Source: JAIQFL01 sp035295745 (GTDB lineage Bacteria > Acidobacteriota > Terriglobia > Bryobacterales > Bryobacteraceae). Taken from it: a DNA stretch of 64,000 bases. Both the position numbers and the translations under genes were made by a program. The notes below the pieces were generated by a model that saw nothing but the letters and a program-made list of their open reading frames with translations, was not told where the DNA came from and ran no database searches. This document shows, one piece after another, positions 1 to 8,992 of the stretch (position 1 is its first letter; each line of letters opens with the position of its first letter). The stretch is from positions 1 through 64,000 of the forward strand of contig DATGIL010000056.1 of the NCBI GenBank assembly GCA_035295745.1, read 5' to 3'.

Positions 1-156
1 TTCTGCCGTGCGCTGACCACGTGCCTTCCTGAACACGATCTCACCGGACTGCTGACCCTCATCCTCCGCGGCCAGCGCACGGGTGTGCCCCGGCATGCGG
101 ACCGCCGCTAGTTTCGGCGTCAAAACCGGCGGAATCGCTGCCCTTTTAAGCCGGTG
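1..156. other. Window edge, no gene assigned
   Basis: No recognisable gene. A short open minus-strand frame runs off the left edge, but nothing in it matches a family I know. It could be the downstream remainder of the decayed hydrolase-like fragment that follows, but I cannot show this. Confidence 0.3.
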
Positions 157-492
157 TCAACAGTGTGTGGTCGCCGAAATGTTCCAGGCCTCGTCCAGGT
201 CGGCATAGCTACCGTGGTGGAGCCCGTTGAGAGCGTAAAGCATCAGGCTCCGCTTCGCAGGCACGGTTCCCACCATTTGCAAGATGGAGTCAATCTCTGA
301 ACTGTCGATGATCTCGTCCTTCTCATTACCGATGCTCCAGCCGACCACATTGCGATCGGTCACGTGCGAGCCGATCTGCTGTCGCAGGACGTCATCGAGC
401 TGAATCACGGTTTGCGGATCGAACGGGTCGGGGTGAGACACGAGATTGGTAACAGCGTAGAATCCCATCGGAACCTCGGACCGTCCGCCCAT
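157..492 (-). pseudogene. Middle fragment of an agarase-like glycoside-hydrolase-family protein
   Basis: A 111-codon open frame without a proper start or end. It carries HPDPFDP, then VVGWSIGNEKDEI, then VPAKRSLMLYAL and an AWNISA segment. This order is that of the middle of large secreted TIM-barrel hydrolase-like proteins common in Acidobacteria, where the NE pair sits at the end of a barrel strand as in GH-A enzymes. Intact relatives are several hundred residues long, so both the N-terminal barrel part and the C-terminus are missing here. The missing N-terminal segment of the same family is found inverted near 6923-7230. The family name is by motif memory; substrate and activity are unknown, and the fragment should not be active. 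Confidence 0.55.
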
Positions 493-775
493 TTTTGAGA
501 TTTGATGGGATTGACTTGTCCTTCGCGAATTCCTAATTCATTCATCAGGCCCTGGATGAGCAGTGGCGTCCTGGTCCACGCAGCCTTGCTCTTCGTGGAC
601 CATTCCGTTGCGATCCGGACCTTTCCAAGTGCGCCCAGGTTTATAAACAGGGCAGGATAGATAGAAGTCCGTAGCAAAAGGTGTCGGTCGCGGCCGCACG
701 ATCCCATCGCGTAGTTTCCAAAAACTGGAATGCTGGCCAGGTCTTTGCAGAGATCCCCATCTTGGTCAGGCAGGT
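493..775. other. Non-coding or decayed DNA between two minus-strand genes
   Basis: A minus-strand frame stays open from about 770 to 405, overlapping the hydrolase fragment in another frame, but its translation matches no family I recognise. It may be frameshifted remains of the same hydrolase or unrelated debris. Confidence 0.3.
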
Positions 776-1747
776 TTAGCGCGCATCTCGGACCAAACTG
801 CGGAGCGCCTGCTCAAGCGGGGCTCTCCCGTCGAGATAGGGCTGCCAGTCGCGCTCGAATGCGGATAACTCCGCCGGTGCCAGCTGGTTGTACTTGTATG
901 CATAAGGCAAGTATTCGACATCGCCGGACTTTCTGAGTTCCTGCTGGGCGACGCGACCGGTAGTGAACATGATCATCTCGTGCGATAGATTCTCCGGCAC
1001 CCGCAGGTTCTGGCGGGCGCTTTCGGCTTCGATCATGTTCTGAATCCGGTCTTCAATCCCTTCAGCATGGCAGGCTTCGTGAAACAGCAGTTCGAGCGGT
1101 GCATCACCGGTGTTGCGGTGGCTGCCTGCGCTGGCCTGCACATGGGCGGCGAAGCCGGATGGTCCGTTGTGAGTGATTGCCGAGCTGTTCCCGGTCTCTC
1201 CGACCACGTCGACGAGAATCGGGTCGGCGGGCCACTTCACGCCATAGACCTCGCTGATCCGCAGAGCCATCGCGGACTCATGCGGCGCGAGGAGCGCTGT
1301 CGCCGAGGCGATCCATGCTTCGTTATCGCGTTGACGGGCCGGCCACATGCGTGTGCGGTAGATCGGCGCGGCGGCGTTCAGCGCAATCCGGGTGTCCGCG
1401 ACGATCAGCGGATCGAGCCTCTCCGGAAGCTGGGGCAGATCGCCGTTCATCGCGAGTGTATTGCTGATGGTCCGCATCAGGTCATCGAATAGGAGATCGC
1501 GTTTCGCAAGGCCAATATAGGGTTCGAGCGCCTGATTCCAGATCTGCCGGTCTGATTCGCTCAACGTTGCGGTGTCGAGCCCCGGTTGCGCTTTGACATT
1601 CTTTCGATACACTTCGCCGCGCAGGAACTCATGCAGGTTAAGCCAGAAGTTGTCCTTGAACGTGAACAATTCCCGGCGTTCCTGTGCGGGTGCGCTGATG
1701 GTCGGGAGAAGTAGTACCGCCGTCAGCGTGAGAACCGGGTGCCGCAT
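776..1747 (-). CDS. Secreted protein with a zincin-like HExxCH motif, function unknown
   Basis: 323 aa. The N-terminus is a clear Sec signal peptide (charged MRH, a hydrophobic core, cleavage near APAQE), so the mature protein is probably periplasmic or extracytoplasmic. Around residue 220 it reads LLFHEACHAEGIED, resembling the HExxH zinc site of metallopeptidases but with C before the second H, and followed by an acidic helix. The C-terminal 100 residues are mixed charged and aromatic. No family was recognised. A metal-dependent hydrolase is possible but is inference only. The gene stands alone, and its 3' end abuts decayed DNA. Confidence 0.75.
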   Translation of the reverse strand: MRHPVLTLTAVLLLPTISAPAQERRELFTFKDNFWLNLHEFLRGEVYRKNVKAQPGLDTATLSESDRQIWNQALEPYIGLAKRDLLFDDLMRTISNTLAMNGDLPQLPERLDPLIVADTRIALNAAAPIYRTRMWPARQRDNEAWIASATALLAPHESAMALRISEVYGVKWPADPILVDVVGETGNSSAITHNGPSGFAAHVQASAGSHRNTGDAPLELLFHEACHAEGIEDRIQNMIEAESARQNLRVPENLSHEMIMFTTGRVAQQELRKSGDVEYLPYAYKYNQLAPAELSAFERDWQPYLDGRAPLEQALRSLVRDAR

Positions 1748-1982
1748 CGCGTAAACTTCTTGAAGTTAGACGATGGCGTGGGCGAAACGTTGGCAGGAAT
1801 TTACGACGACGGAGTCAGGGGGCAATCTGCGGTTGCAAGCAGGCCGTACTATTTAATAGGGCCAAACAGCAGCCCTATTGTGCACGGGCCACGGAATGTT
1901 CGCTTACCCCCGGAGACTATCAGCGTGTCGACCGTTTTACAGGCCGACGGCTCGAGGAGAAAATCAGGCGGAAATATCGGTC

Positions 1983-2422
1983 TTAGTGCGGGCGGAATGT
2001 CTTCCCCGTCTCCAGCAGAGTCTTCAATCGCGAAAGAATGCGCGGCCATCCGTCGGCGTTCCGGGCATAGGCCGAATCGCCGTCCGCCAAGTCATCGTTC
2101 GTCAGCACGACCTTCACCGCCTCGGTCTCCGGAGTCAGCTCCACCTTCACTCTCGACTTGACGGCCCCGTCACCCATGCCGAACCTGTACTCCAAGAGCC
2201 GGGTGCCTCAACCCGGAGGATTTCCCCGGTCACATAGCGCGACGGCTTCCCATCCTTATCTGGACCCGACCAGGTCATCGCACCGCCCGGCTTTAGACCC
2301 ACTTCAAACGCCGCGCGCCCATGAAGATCTTCTGATTCGCCTCCTTCGGAAACGAAACCATCCCAGACCTTCTCGACGGGCGCGGCAATATAGTAGGTAA
2401 AAATCAGAGGTGTCTTCGCCAT
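1983..2422 (-). pseudogene. SRPBCC / AHSA1-like domain protein, frameshifted
   Basis: The first 80 codons (FTYYIAAPVEKVWDGFVSEGGE, then KPGGAMTWSGPDKDGKP and GEILRVEAP) are the start of an Aha1-type START-like fold protein. At about 2200 the frame breaks. Adding one C to the CCC run restores EAPRLLEYRFGMGD and then reads through VKVELTPETEAVKVVLTNDDL to a stop at 1983, which is the expected C-terminal half. The combined length (about 145 aa) is normal for the family. These small lipid- or ligand-binding proteins often pair with ArsR-type regulators, but none is adjacent. This is either a real one-base deletion or a sequencing error. Confidence 0.7.
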
Positions 2423-2855
2423 ATTAATCCCCCAAGCTCAGCGCAGATCGCCGGCGCCTGTCCCAGACTCTAGCAGATTGGCCATTCGAAAGCACCAGAT
2501 CGTAACGCTAGCGGGATGTCGCGGAATGTAAAATTGGCGAAGGGGACGTGCAGTCACCAGTCTGCGGCGGTGCGGGGAGGCGAAGCGCCTTTCGCGTTAG
2601 GAAGGTGGTCCCTGGATTTGGAAAAATACAGCGTGGGGGCAGTGGCCTGAATCCGCAATCGGTGAACGGCGAGAGGGAAAATGAGGGAGTCAATGTCAAT
2701 TTCGTGATTTCAGCCGAGACGAAGCTGCTCGGGCCCGTGCTCGATGCGAAAGGCCCACCGATGTAGCAGGCGTGCCGTGGGTTTGAGTCGCGTCAAAGCC
2801 TCCGAGGGAGGCGGACCGCACAGCACTAAGATGATATTTACGACAAATAGAATCC
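2423..2855. other. Intergenic region, no gene seen
   Basis: 433 bp between the SRPBCC gene and the AraC-type regulator. Short open frames exist on both strands, but none has a family signature or a good ribosome binding site. The right end presumably carries the promoter of the regulator; I could not pick out a convincing -35/-10 pair. Confidence 0.4.
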
Positions 2856-3779
2856 GTGCCAATCGTGAAGACCAAAGCGAACAGCGAATATACCCAAAGG
2901 ATTAATCGGGTCATCGACTATCTTCGCCAGAATCTGAATCGCCAGGTAAAACTGGATGAGCTGGCTAGAGTGGCCTGCCTCTCGGAATTTCATTTCCATC
3001 GGATCTTTGGTGCGGTTTCAGGCGAGACCGTAAATGCGTTTACGAACCGCCTTCGTCTTGAAAAGGCCGCTCGTCTACTTCGTTATTCCGAGCGAAGAGT
3101 GACCGATATAGCTCTGGATTGCGGTTTTTCATCATCGGCCACTTTTTCGCGCGCATTCCGATCTGGCTACGACACTTCGCCACGTCAGTTTCGAAAAAGC
3201 GGCGAGATTAGAAACAGCAAGATTTGCAAAGAACTTTTCTCAGGAAAAGGGTATCTTCTTCCCATGAGCGCGGCAGAAAAGAGAGCTGCGTTTCCCGTGA
3301 GGTTGATCGACGTTCCCGAAAGGCAGGTCGCCTATATTCGGGTTATGAATGCCTTCGAAATGGACAGGGTGCTTGCCGCTCTGAAGACGATGATCGAATG
3401 GGCCAAATCCCAGAATATTTTCTCCGAAGCAATTCTTTTCGGAATGTCTGTGGACGATCCACACGTGACCCCAAAGCATCTTTATCGATATGAGGTCTGT
3501 CTTGCGTCGTCTCGTCCCTTTGAGTGCATGAAGGGAATTTCGAAATTGCAAATGCCAGCCATGCGCTATGCCGCCACAACGGTGTCCGGCGATATCCGAA
3601 AGGTGGCGACGGCGACGGACTACCTTTTCAGAGGCTGGCTGATACATAGTGACTACGAGCCCGAGCATGCGCCCGGACTCGAGATTTTCTTGGACAAAGA
3701 AAACGCAACCGACTGGTCGCATGTTGAATTGGACCTATGCATACCGGTTCGGAAGATGGCAGAGAGGACATGGCAATGA
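2856..3779 (+). CDS. AraC-family transcriptional regulator with GyrI-like effector domain
   Basis: 307 aa from a GTG start. Residues about 12-110 form two helix-turn-helix units of the AraC/XylS type (VIDYLRQNLNR, LARVACLSEFHFHRIF, then VTDIALDCGFSSSATFSRAF and SPRQFRKS). Residues about 145-305 resemble the GyrI/SbmC or Rob C-terminal effector-binding fold (VRLIDVPERQVAYIRV near its start, LDLCIPV near its end). Such proteins bind a small hydrophobic or amphipathic ligand and activate nearby genes. The stop overlaps the start of the first VOC gene by ten bases, so the regulator and the two VOC genes probably form one transcript. The ligand cannot be told from sequence. Confidence 0.85.
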   Translation: MPIVKTKANSEYTQRINRVIDYLRQNLNRQVKLDELARVACLSEFHFHRIFGAVSGETVNAFTNRLRLEKAARLLRYSERRVTDIALDCGFSSSATFSRAFRSGYDTSPRQFRKSGEIRNSKICKELFSGKGYLLPMSAAEKRAAFPVRLIDVPERQVAYIRVMNAFEMDRVLAALKTMIEWAKSQNIFSEAILFGMSVDDPHVTPKHLYRYEVCLASSRPFECMKGISKLQMPAMRYAATTVSGDIRKVATATDYLFRGWLIHSDYEPEHAPGLEIFLDKENATDWSHVELDLCIPVRKMAERTWQ

Positions 3780-4237
3780 TGAGGACGATTCCACCTGCGG
3801 CTGTCCGAAGACTGTACTTTGTGATCCCGCTTATGTTTCTCTCGGTCCCGGCGTTTGCCGAATCGCCTTCGTCGAAAATATTGTATGTCGGCGCGATCTC
3901 GATCAATCCATGCCAGGATGCGAAAATTCTTGCCGACTGGTATTCCAGGCTTGGACTCGAGACCAAGGAATACCAGGGGGGATATTACGGCAAACTTGAC
4001 ACGGCCGCCGGCCTGTTTGCGTTTGGCATCCACCCTAAGAAGGCGGATGCTCCGAAGAAATGTTCAGCGAATGTTTCTGTCGTGTTTCGCGTCGAAAATT
4101 ACGAAGGGAGCGTGTTGGCGGCGAAAAGCAAGGGACTCTTACCCGATTCGACCGAAAAAGATCCAGACCAAGGCCAGTTTGCTCACTTTCGCGATCCAGA
4201 CGGCAACGAAGTGACTATTTGGGGAGGGGGGAGGTGA
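3770..4237 (+). CDS. Exported VOC (glyoxalase/bleomycin-resistance fold) protein
   Basis: 155 aa from the ATG at 3770, chosen because AGAGAGGA lies just upstream and an N-terminal signal peptide then follows (RRLYFVIPLMFLSVPAFAES). The mature part shows one betaalphabetabetabeta repeat pair typical of VOC proteins: ADWYSRLGLETKEYQGGYYG near the start and HFRDPDGNEVTIW at the end, where the E of the last strand is a usual metal ligand. Most VOC proteins are cytoplasmic, so a signal peptide is unusual. It overlaps the regulator upstream and shares a GTGA overlap with the next VOC gene. A dioxygenase, a glyoxalase or a binding protein are all possible. Confidence 0.75.
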   Translation: MAMMRTIPPAAVRRLYFVIPLMFLSVPAFAESPSSKILYVGAISINPCQDAKILADWYSRLGLETKEYQGGYYGKLDTAAGLFAFGIHPKKADAPKKCSANVSVVFRVENYEGSVLAAKSKGLLPDSTEKDPDQGQFAHFRDPDGNEVTIWGGGR

Positions 4238-4632
4238 ACATCATTATTGGCATCGGCGGAGCGTTCTTGTTCTCAAACAATCCCAAGCAGTTGGCGGAGT
4301 GGTATCGCGACAACCTCGGCATCGACTACGACGAGAGCCCAGACTGCAGTTCATTCTATGCAGCCTTTGAATACCGGGATTCCACGGATGCCTCCGTCAA
4401 GAGAACGACAGCATGGGCCATCTTGCATTCCAAAAACGATATTAACGGCAAGCCGCGCACGGGCCAGATCAATTACCGCGTGAAGAGCATGACGGAAACT
4501 CTCTCTCATCTTCAGTCGAAGGGCGTGGCGATTGATAAGACTGAAGACTGCGAATATGGGAAGTTTGCATGGGTGATGGACCCGGATGGCAACAAGATCG
4601 AACTTTGGGAAGAGCCACCCGAGCCGATCTAA
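4234..4632 (+). CDS. VOC family (glyoxalase-like) protein
   Basis: 132 aa from a GTG whose last bases overlap the TGA of the preceding gene. A purine-rich GGGGAGGGGGGAG just upstream gives a strong ribosome site. The order FLFSNNPKQLAEWYRDNLGI, then NYRVKSM, then MDPDGNKIELWEEP is the standard single-domain VOC layout, with the terminal E as probable metal ligand. There is no signal peptide, unlike its neighbour, so the pair may act on the two sides of the membrane. Both are likely controlled by the AraC/GyrI regulator at 2856. The substrate is unknown. Confidence 0.8.
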   Translation: MNIIIGIGGAFLFSNNPKQLAEWYRDNLGIDYDESPDCSSFYAAFEYRDSTDASVKRTTAWAILHSKNDINGKPRTGQINYRVKSMTETLSHLQSKGVAIDKTEDCEYGKFAWVMDPDGNKIELWEEPPEPI

Positions 4633-4992
4633 ACTTCAAACTGCCCGGCCCCGGCCGTCATGGCGCTCAACGGCGTGCCGTAAACTAAGACCAGAACTTC
4701 TATCTGATCACTATACGGCGCCTGGCGGACGAAGGGCACGAACGGCTAGAATGCTCAAACGAATCGCCAAGGCCAACGCACTGCTAACCTGATTTTCGGC
4801 AAGTGAGCGAGCATAACACGGCGATCCGGACAGAGGTGAGTCTCCCGGAGCATATCCTGGTGTTCAAAACGATTCACTGATTCACTTGGGTTTGATGGCC
4901 CTGTGGGCAGTTGAGGGCCCTCCGTTTCGGACGGCCGAGCATGTTCTGAAACAAGAGATTACTTTGTTTTGCCGGGGACTGGCGGTGAAAAC
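4633..4992. other. Intergenic region, no gene seen
   Basis: About 360 bp without a recognisable gene on either strand. Short frames (about 60-90 codons) are open, but their translations look random and lack ribosome sites. Confidence 0.4.
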
Positions 4993-5874
4993 ATGATCGT
5001 TAAACGTTTTGTGGTGCTTCTCATTGCGAGCGGGCTGGCGCGCATATTCGCCCAGGACGTTTCGCCCAATCCGGGCCTCTTGACACGGCGCTACCAAGAA
5101 GGCGAGCGGTTGACGTACAAGATGAAAGCCACCAATAATAACTGGCACTATGACCTTCGAGCGACGGGCCTAGTGAGGAGGGATTCTACGGGAAAATACC
5201 TGGAAGAATACGCCTGGTCCAGTCTGATCTCCAACGGTGCTGCGGTTATTCTTCCGCCAGCAAGCATAAGTTTTCGCCAGATGCTTTCGCTTGATCCCGA
5301 CAAGCCCCCTTCAATACCCGATCTAAGCGTAGTCCACCCCATGCTAGTCGGTCCAATAACGGATCTGCTCACTTTCTACGCCGATTTGTGGTTGGCAACG
5401 AAAGTAGGAAAGCTGACTCGTGCCGGAGACCACTTTTACCAGAAGGTCGGGGTGCCCGCTTCGTGGGCAGACGGCGACAATGTGGTGCTCGGCGAGGACT
5501 CGATCGATTTTGATATCACGCTTACCAGCATCGACGAATCCGCCAAGATAGCGACGCTCTTGGTGCAGCATGTACCGCCCGAGCAGCCACAAGTGAGGCT
5601 TCCCGCGACGTGGATGCGCGACCCCGTCGCCGACACACCGAATAACTGGGTTCAGGTGACCAGGAAGGACGGCAGGCTTGTGGCGGCTGTTGGCAAGGAA
5701 ACCTTCGACGTTCGAATGGAAGTCAGCATTGTCGACGGAAAGATCTTGTCCGGCACCATCGAGAATCCTGTACGAGCAAAGGAACGCACCTGCCAAGATG
5801 CAGCTCTTACGAAATGCGGTGATTCTCGGCCGCTTCAAATTCTGCGGAACATCGAGATCTCACGAGATCGTTAA
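4993..5874 (+). CDS. Secreted protein of unknown function
   Basis: 293 aa from the ATG at 4993 (MIVKRFVVLL), preferred over an upstream in-frame start because it begins exactly at a signal peptide (hydrophobic VVLLIASGLARIFAQ, cleavage near FAQD). The mature chain is rich in beta-type segments and contains a YQEGERLTYKMKATN motif near its start, of the kind seen in acidobacterial secreted proteins with a lipocalin-like or DUF-type fold. There are no catalytic signatures. No partner is in frame upstream or downstream. Product function cannot be assigned. Confidence 0.7.
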   Translation: MIVKRFVVLLIASGLARIFAQDVSPNPGLLTRRYQEGERLTYKMKATNNNWHYDLRATGLVRRDSTGKYLEEYAWSSLISNGAAVILPPASISFRQMLSLDPDKPPSIPDLSVVHPMLVGPITDLLTFYADLWLATKVGKLTRAGDHFYQKVGVPASWADGDNVVLGEDSIDFDITLTSIDESAKIATLLVQHVPPEQPQVRLPATWMRDPVADTPNNWVQVTRKDGRLVAAVGKETFDVRMEVSIVDGKILSGTIENPVRAKERTCQDAALTKCGDSRPLQILRNIEISRDR

Positions 5875-6065
5875 ATGACAGTGCCGTGAGCGCTCACCCC
5901 GGGCGCAGCGGTTCCTCCCGACACCCGCAAGATAGATCTCCGCTGACGGCGTAGTGTTGCGGATCTGGTGATTCAACCGTAGAGATCCGTCAATGCTATG
6001 GCGTCACTCGACGTCCGCGCGGCGCATAATGTGCAGCGGCAAGGGAGCGGATTGTTCGTAATTTG

Positions 6066-6581
6066 CTACTTTGGACTGCTGGAGGGCGGGATGACCCCTT
6101 TGGACCGCATATAAACCACGAGGTTCCCGTAGTGTTCTAAGTTGTGCGAAGCGTTGAACCATAGAATCCCGAGTTTGTTTCGCTCCTGGCCAAAGGACTC
6201 CACGATCTCGTTGGCGTTGGCATCAGTAAGCGCGCCATACGCCCGGCTGCAGTAAGCGAAGGCGCCGTGTAGCGCGGACGTTAGATCTGGCTTCGTATTC
6301 TTGGTCTTCTCGATGTCCTTCGAGGGGTTGTCTTCTTTCAGAACGGAGGAGCAGAACAGATAGTTGGCATCGGCGATGTGCCCAATGATCTGACCGAAGG
6401 AACGCACGGCGGGATCGGGCTTGAATGCATACTCCGCTTCCGGCATTTTCGCCGCAGCGCCCTCAATCCAATCGGTTACCTGTTGCTGAACCATCTTTGG
6501 ATAGCCGCTCGCCGTTTTCAAGTCGGGCGTCTGCGCAACGGCGGCGCAGGCCAGTATTATCAGCGCACCCCATGGCTTCAT
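6066..6581 (-). CDS. Exported DinB-like four-helix-bundle protein
   Basis: 171 aa. A signal peptide (MKPWGALIILACAAVAQ) is followed by a DinB/YfiT-type four-helix bundle. The segments FGQIIGHIADANYLFCS and WFNASHNLEHYGNLVVYMR carry the histidines that usually bind a metal in this superfamily (one H in the GHIAD helix; H and H in the SHNLEH helix). DinB-superfamily proteins include thiol-dependent metalloenzymes, but most acidobacterial paralogues are uncharacterised. Export is unusual for the family. A cytoplasmic paralogue is encoded at 59041. The gene stands alone here. Confidence 0.8.
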   Translation of the reverse strand: MKPWGALIILACAAVAQTPDLKTASGYPKMVQQQVTDWIEGAAAKMPEAEYAFKPDPAVRSFGQIIGHIADANYLFCSSVLKEDNPSKDIEKTKNTKPDLTSALHGAFAYCSRAYGALTDANANEIVESFGQERNKLGILWFNASHNLEHYGNLVVYMRSKGVIPPSSSPK

Positions 6582-6922
6582 TCCTCAAAACTAACATAAC
6601 CATGCGGTGTTCGAGCTGATCGACGGCGTGTTCTTGGAAGATTGGGTGCCGTCAATTGTAAAATGACATGTTTGACCGGAAATGTTTTGCGTCCACGCTC
6701 GGTGGCCCGTCTCACGGGTCTTGTAAAGATCTCCCCGAACACGGGGGCGACGACGGCTTTGTACGCTGCGTGAGGGGATGAGTCGACCTGGCGATGGTCG
6801 GCTACCTCCGTACCTAAAGCAAACATCCACGGCCTTTCATTGGGTCGTCAGCACGAGCCGTATCGACCACAAAGTCAGTAAATATCGACGGGCTTCAAAA
6901 AACAGGAGGTTAAAGGATTACC
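6582..6922. other. Intergenic region, no gene seen
   Basis: About 340 bp with no family signature on either strand. It lies between the DinB gene and the hydrolase fragment and may be debris from the same rearrangement. Confidence 0.35.
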
Positions 6923-7230
6923 ACCGGCTGGTTTCGGAAGGATCGCCCGAACGATATTATCGAGGATGCGCTGCCGCTGCTCGGCGCCGGTCTCCTCTTT
7001 GTCGACGGCAATGCGTCGGAACAAACCTGGCTGAAGGAGAAGAAGGCACTTTCCAAAGTAGATCCATACGGCGGCATCACGGGTACCCTGGACCAGTGCC
7101 AAGACAAACGGCTACTATAATTTTGTTCTTCACGGCAATCGCTGGTTTCTGACCTCGCCGCTGGGGAATCCATTATTCTACCTGGGTGTCACCTCAATGG
7201 ACGCCTTATTCGACGCCAGTCAAGCCATCT
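6923..7230 (+). pseudogene. N-terminal fragment of the agarase-like hydrolase family, twice frameshifted
   Basis: Three successive plus-strand frames together read like the N-terminal part of the family seen at 157-492. Frame one reads DIIEDALPLLGAGLLFVDGN and TWLKEKKALSKVDPYGGI, then stops near 7120. Frame two reads AKTNGYYNFVLHGNRWFLTS, PLGNPLFYLGV. A third frame continues with PQWTPYSTPV. The NG(F/Y)Y...GRW(W/F)L..P.GN..FY.GV pattern is the hallmark beta-rich entry to these secreted hydrolase-like proteins. The match ends at about 7230, where the oppositely oriented sensor fragment begins. No signal peptide or start remains. This is clearly decayed. Confidence 0.5.
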
Positions 7231-7784
7231 GACACGAGAGGGCAGTTCTTCGATTCGCTCCCCCCTGCCAATACGCTCTTTAGTTCGGCCGACACTGGTT
7301 CGAACGTGAGACTGTCTGGCCTGAGCCGGAAAAGGCCCGTGGCGGATGGCGTCGACTCTCCGGCGCCGCACCACAGCGTGCCCCTCCTGTCTTCGTACAG
7401 CACCAGGGGCGTCCGCACCTGCTCCCCGTCTTTTAGAGTTGAGCAGCGAAAATGGCTGTCTGCGGCTGCCGCTGGATCGAAGCGGCACACCCCGCCCGTG
7501 GTCCCGACCCAATAGCTTCCGCTCCTGGTCTCGATAAAGCTCGTGATCGTGTTAGTGGGCAGGACCTGCGCCGTGTAGTAGTTCTTAAACTGATAACCGT
7601 CGAAACGCGACAGCCCTTCCGCCGTACAGAACCACAGAAAGCCGTGGGAATCCTGGAAGGCGCACAGCACGTTATCGCGTGCCAGACCGTCCGCTGTCGT
7701 GTAGGTCCTGACGGCGAGCCGTTTCGCACTGAGAGGTCGACCCGCAATCGCGGCAGCCACCAGCAACACAACAATGTACTTCAC
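7206..7784 (-). pseudogene. Truncated two-component sensor: N-terminal beta-propeller part only
   Basis: 192 codons. A signal peptide (MKYIVVLLVAAAIAG) is followed by the first repeats of a two-component-regulator (Reg_prop) propeller: TYTTADGLARDNVLCAFQD, GFLWFCTAEGLSRFDGYQF, GSYWVGTTGGVCRFDP, GTLWCGAGE. Full-length relatives have about 14 repeats, a Y_Y_Y domain, a membrane helix and a histidine kinase or HTH output, usually 900-1400 aa. All of that is missing after residue about 185, where the reading enters DNA of the hydrolase fragment. In Bacteroidetes-type systems such sensors control polysaccharide use genes, so the co-location with a hydrolase fragment may be a relic of one locus. 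Confidence 0.75.
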
Positions 7785-7889
7785 AGGAAATTCATTCTAA
7801 CCGAAAGGGATCGAAGAACAGGGAGGGCGGGAAGATCGCGCTTTTTCTCGGGCCGCGTGATGCGGTCAATCATGCGGGTACGTGCTACC

Positions 7890-8056
7890 AGTCGAGTGAA
7901 CCCCAAAACTGAGACAGCGAGTTAAGGAACAAATACATTGAATGGAGTGAGGAAATGGATTTTGCCCCGAGCTGTTTCAGTCGCGGCCTGAAAATCGCCG
8001 CCATGCGCGCCCTGGATGCCGGCAACCCCTTCGTGACTTCTTGCAGAAAGCCATAA
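7890..8056 (+). mobile_element. Remnant of an IS3-like insertion sequence (end plus OrfA start)
   Basis: At about 7893-7921 the sequence TGAACCCCAAAACTGAGACA resembles the terminal inverted repeat of IS3-family elements. Just inside it, from an ATG at about 7954, a short frame reads SRGLKIAAMRALDAGN, like the beginning of an IS3/IS911-type OrfA helix-turn-helix, then ends after some 33 codons. No rest of OrfA, no OrfB and no second end are visible. This is a call by pattern only. It fills most of the gap between the sensor fragment and the next gene. Confidence 0.35.
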
Positions 8057-8092
8057 CATATCGAGCCACCAGCATCGATATACACTATCTCA

Positions 8093-8842
8093 TTGCGCCT
8101 GCTCACCTGGAACATCCAGCACGGTGGCGGTTCCCGAATTGCCCGGATTGTTGAGGAAATCTCGGCGTACGATCCTGACGTGGTTGCAGTTACGGAGTTT
8201 CGTCAGCGACCGGGTATTGGGTTACGCGCTGATCTGAGGGATCGCGGCCTTGTTTACGTCGCAACCACAAGTCCCGCCGACAACCAGAACGGCATTGCGG
8301 TCTTCTCGCGCACACCGCTCCAATGCGCTCGCCGATGCCCGGCACCATCCGGCACTCGTGCGCGTTGGCTGGATGCCGACCTACCAGACTACGGCTTTGG
8401 GATCGGCGTTGTGCACATCATGGCCGCGGGTTCCAGCAAAAATCATCCCACCAACCTCGAAAAGGTCCGCTTCTGGAACGCCGTGCTGCGGACTGCCACG
8501 GCCCGGCTGAATGAGCCGTTCCTGTTCGTCGGCGACTGGAACACGGGCGCACACCATCGGGACGAAGCTGGGAAGACGTATGTCTGCGCCGAGCACTTCT
8601 GTCGGCTTTCCGAATTGGGCTGGACAGACATGTGGCGGCAACACAATCCAGGCGAAACAGAATGGACGTGGTATTCGAGGCTGAAAGGCGGTGTGCGCGG
8701 AAATGGTTTCCGACTGGATCACTGCTTTGCAACGCCCTCGCTGATGCCGCACATCACATCCTGTCGCTACTCCCATAGGGAACGCGACGCCCGGGTCTCG
8801 GATCACTCGATGATGATCGTTGAGGTCGCTTTCGGGGGCTGA
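8093..8842 (+). CDS. Endonuclease/exonuclease/phosphatase (EEP) family protein
   Basis: 249 aa from a TTG start. It has the ordered EEP motifs: LLTWNIQHGG at the N-terminus (the Asn), VVAVTEFR (catalytic Glu), VVHIM near the middle, FVGDWNTG (Asp and Asn of the active site), LDHCFAT and the terminal SDHSMMIVE (Asp-His pair). The fold hydrolyses phosphodiesters or phosphomonoesters using Mg2+; members include exonuclease III, DNase I and inositol phosphatases. There is no signal peptide. Neighbours give no hint of substrate. Length and motif spacing are normal, so it is probably active. Confidence 0.85.
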   Translation: MRLLTWNIQHGGGSRIARIVEEISAYDPDVVAVTEFRQRPGIGLRADLRDRGLVYVATTSPADNQNGIAVFSRTPLQCARRCPAPSGTRARWLDADLPDYGFGIGVVHIMAAGSSKNHPTNLEKVRFWNAVLRTATARLNEPFLFVGDWNTGAHHRDEAGKTYVCAEHFCRLSELGWTDMWRQHNPGETEWTWYSRLKGGVRGNGFRLDHCFATPSLMPHITSCRYSHRERDARVSDHSMMIVEVAFGG

Positions 8843-8992
8843 TCCGATCACAACGGGAACGATGTAACGACGTTGAAGGCGTGACCGGATCACGCGTCGA
8901 TCGGCGCGTCGCTCGCCCCGTCTGGTCGTAGATGTCCACCCTGGCGGACCGACCGCAACGTGGGCCAACTGTGCGCGAACGACGCGGCAACG

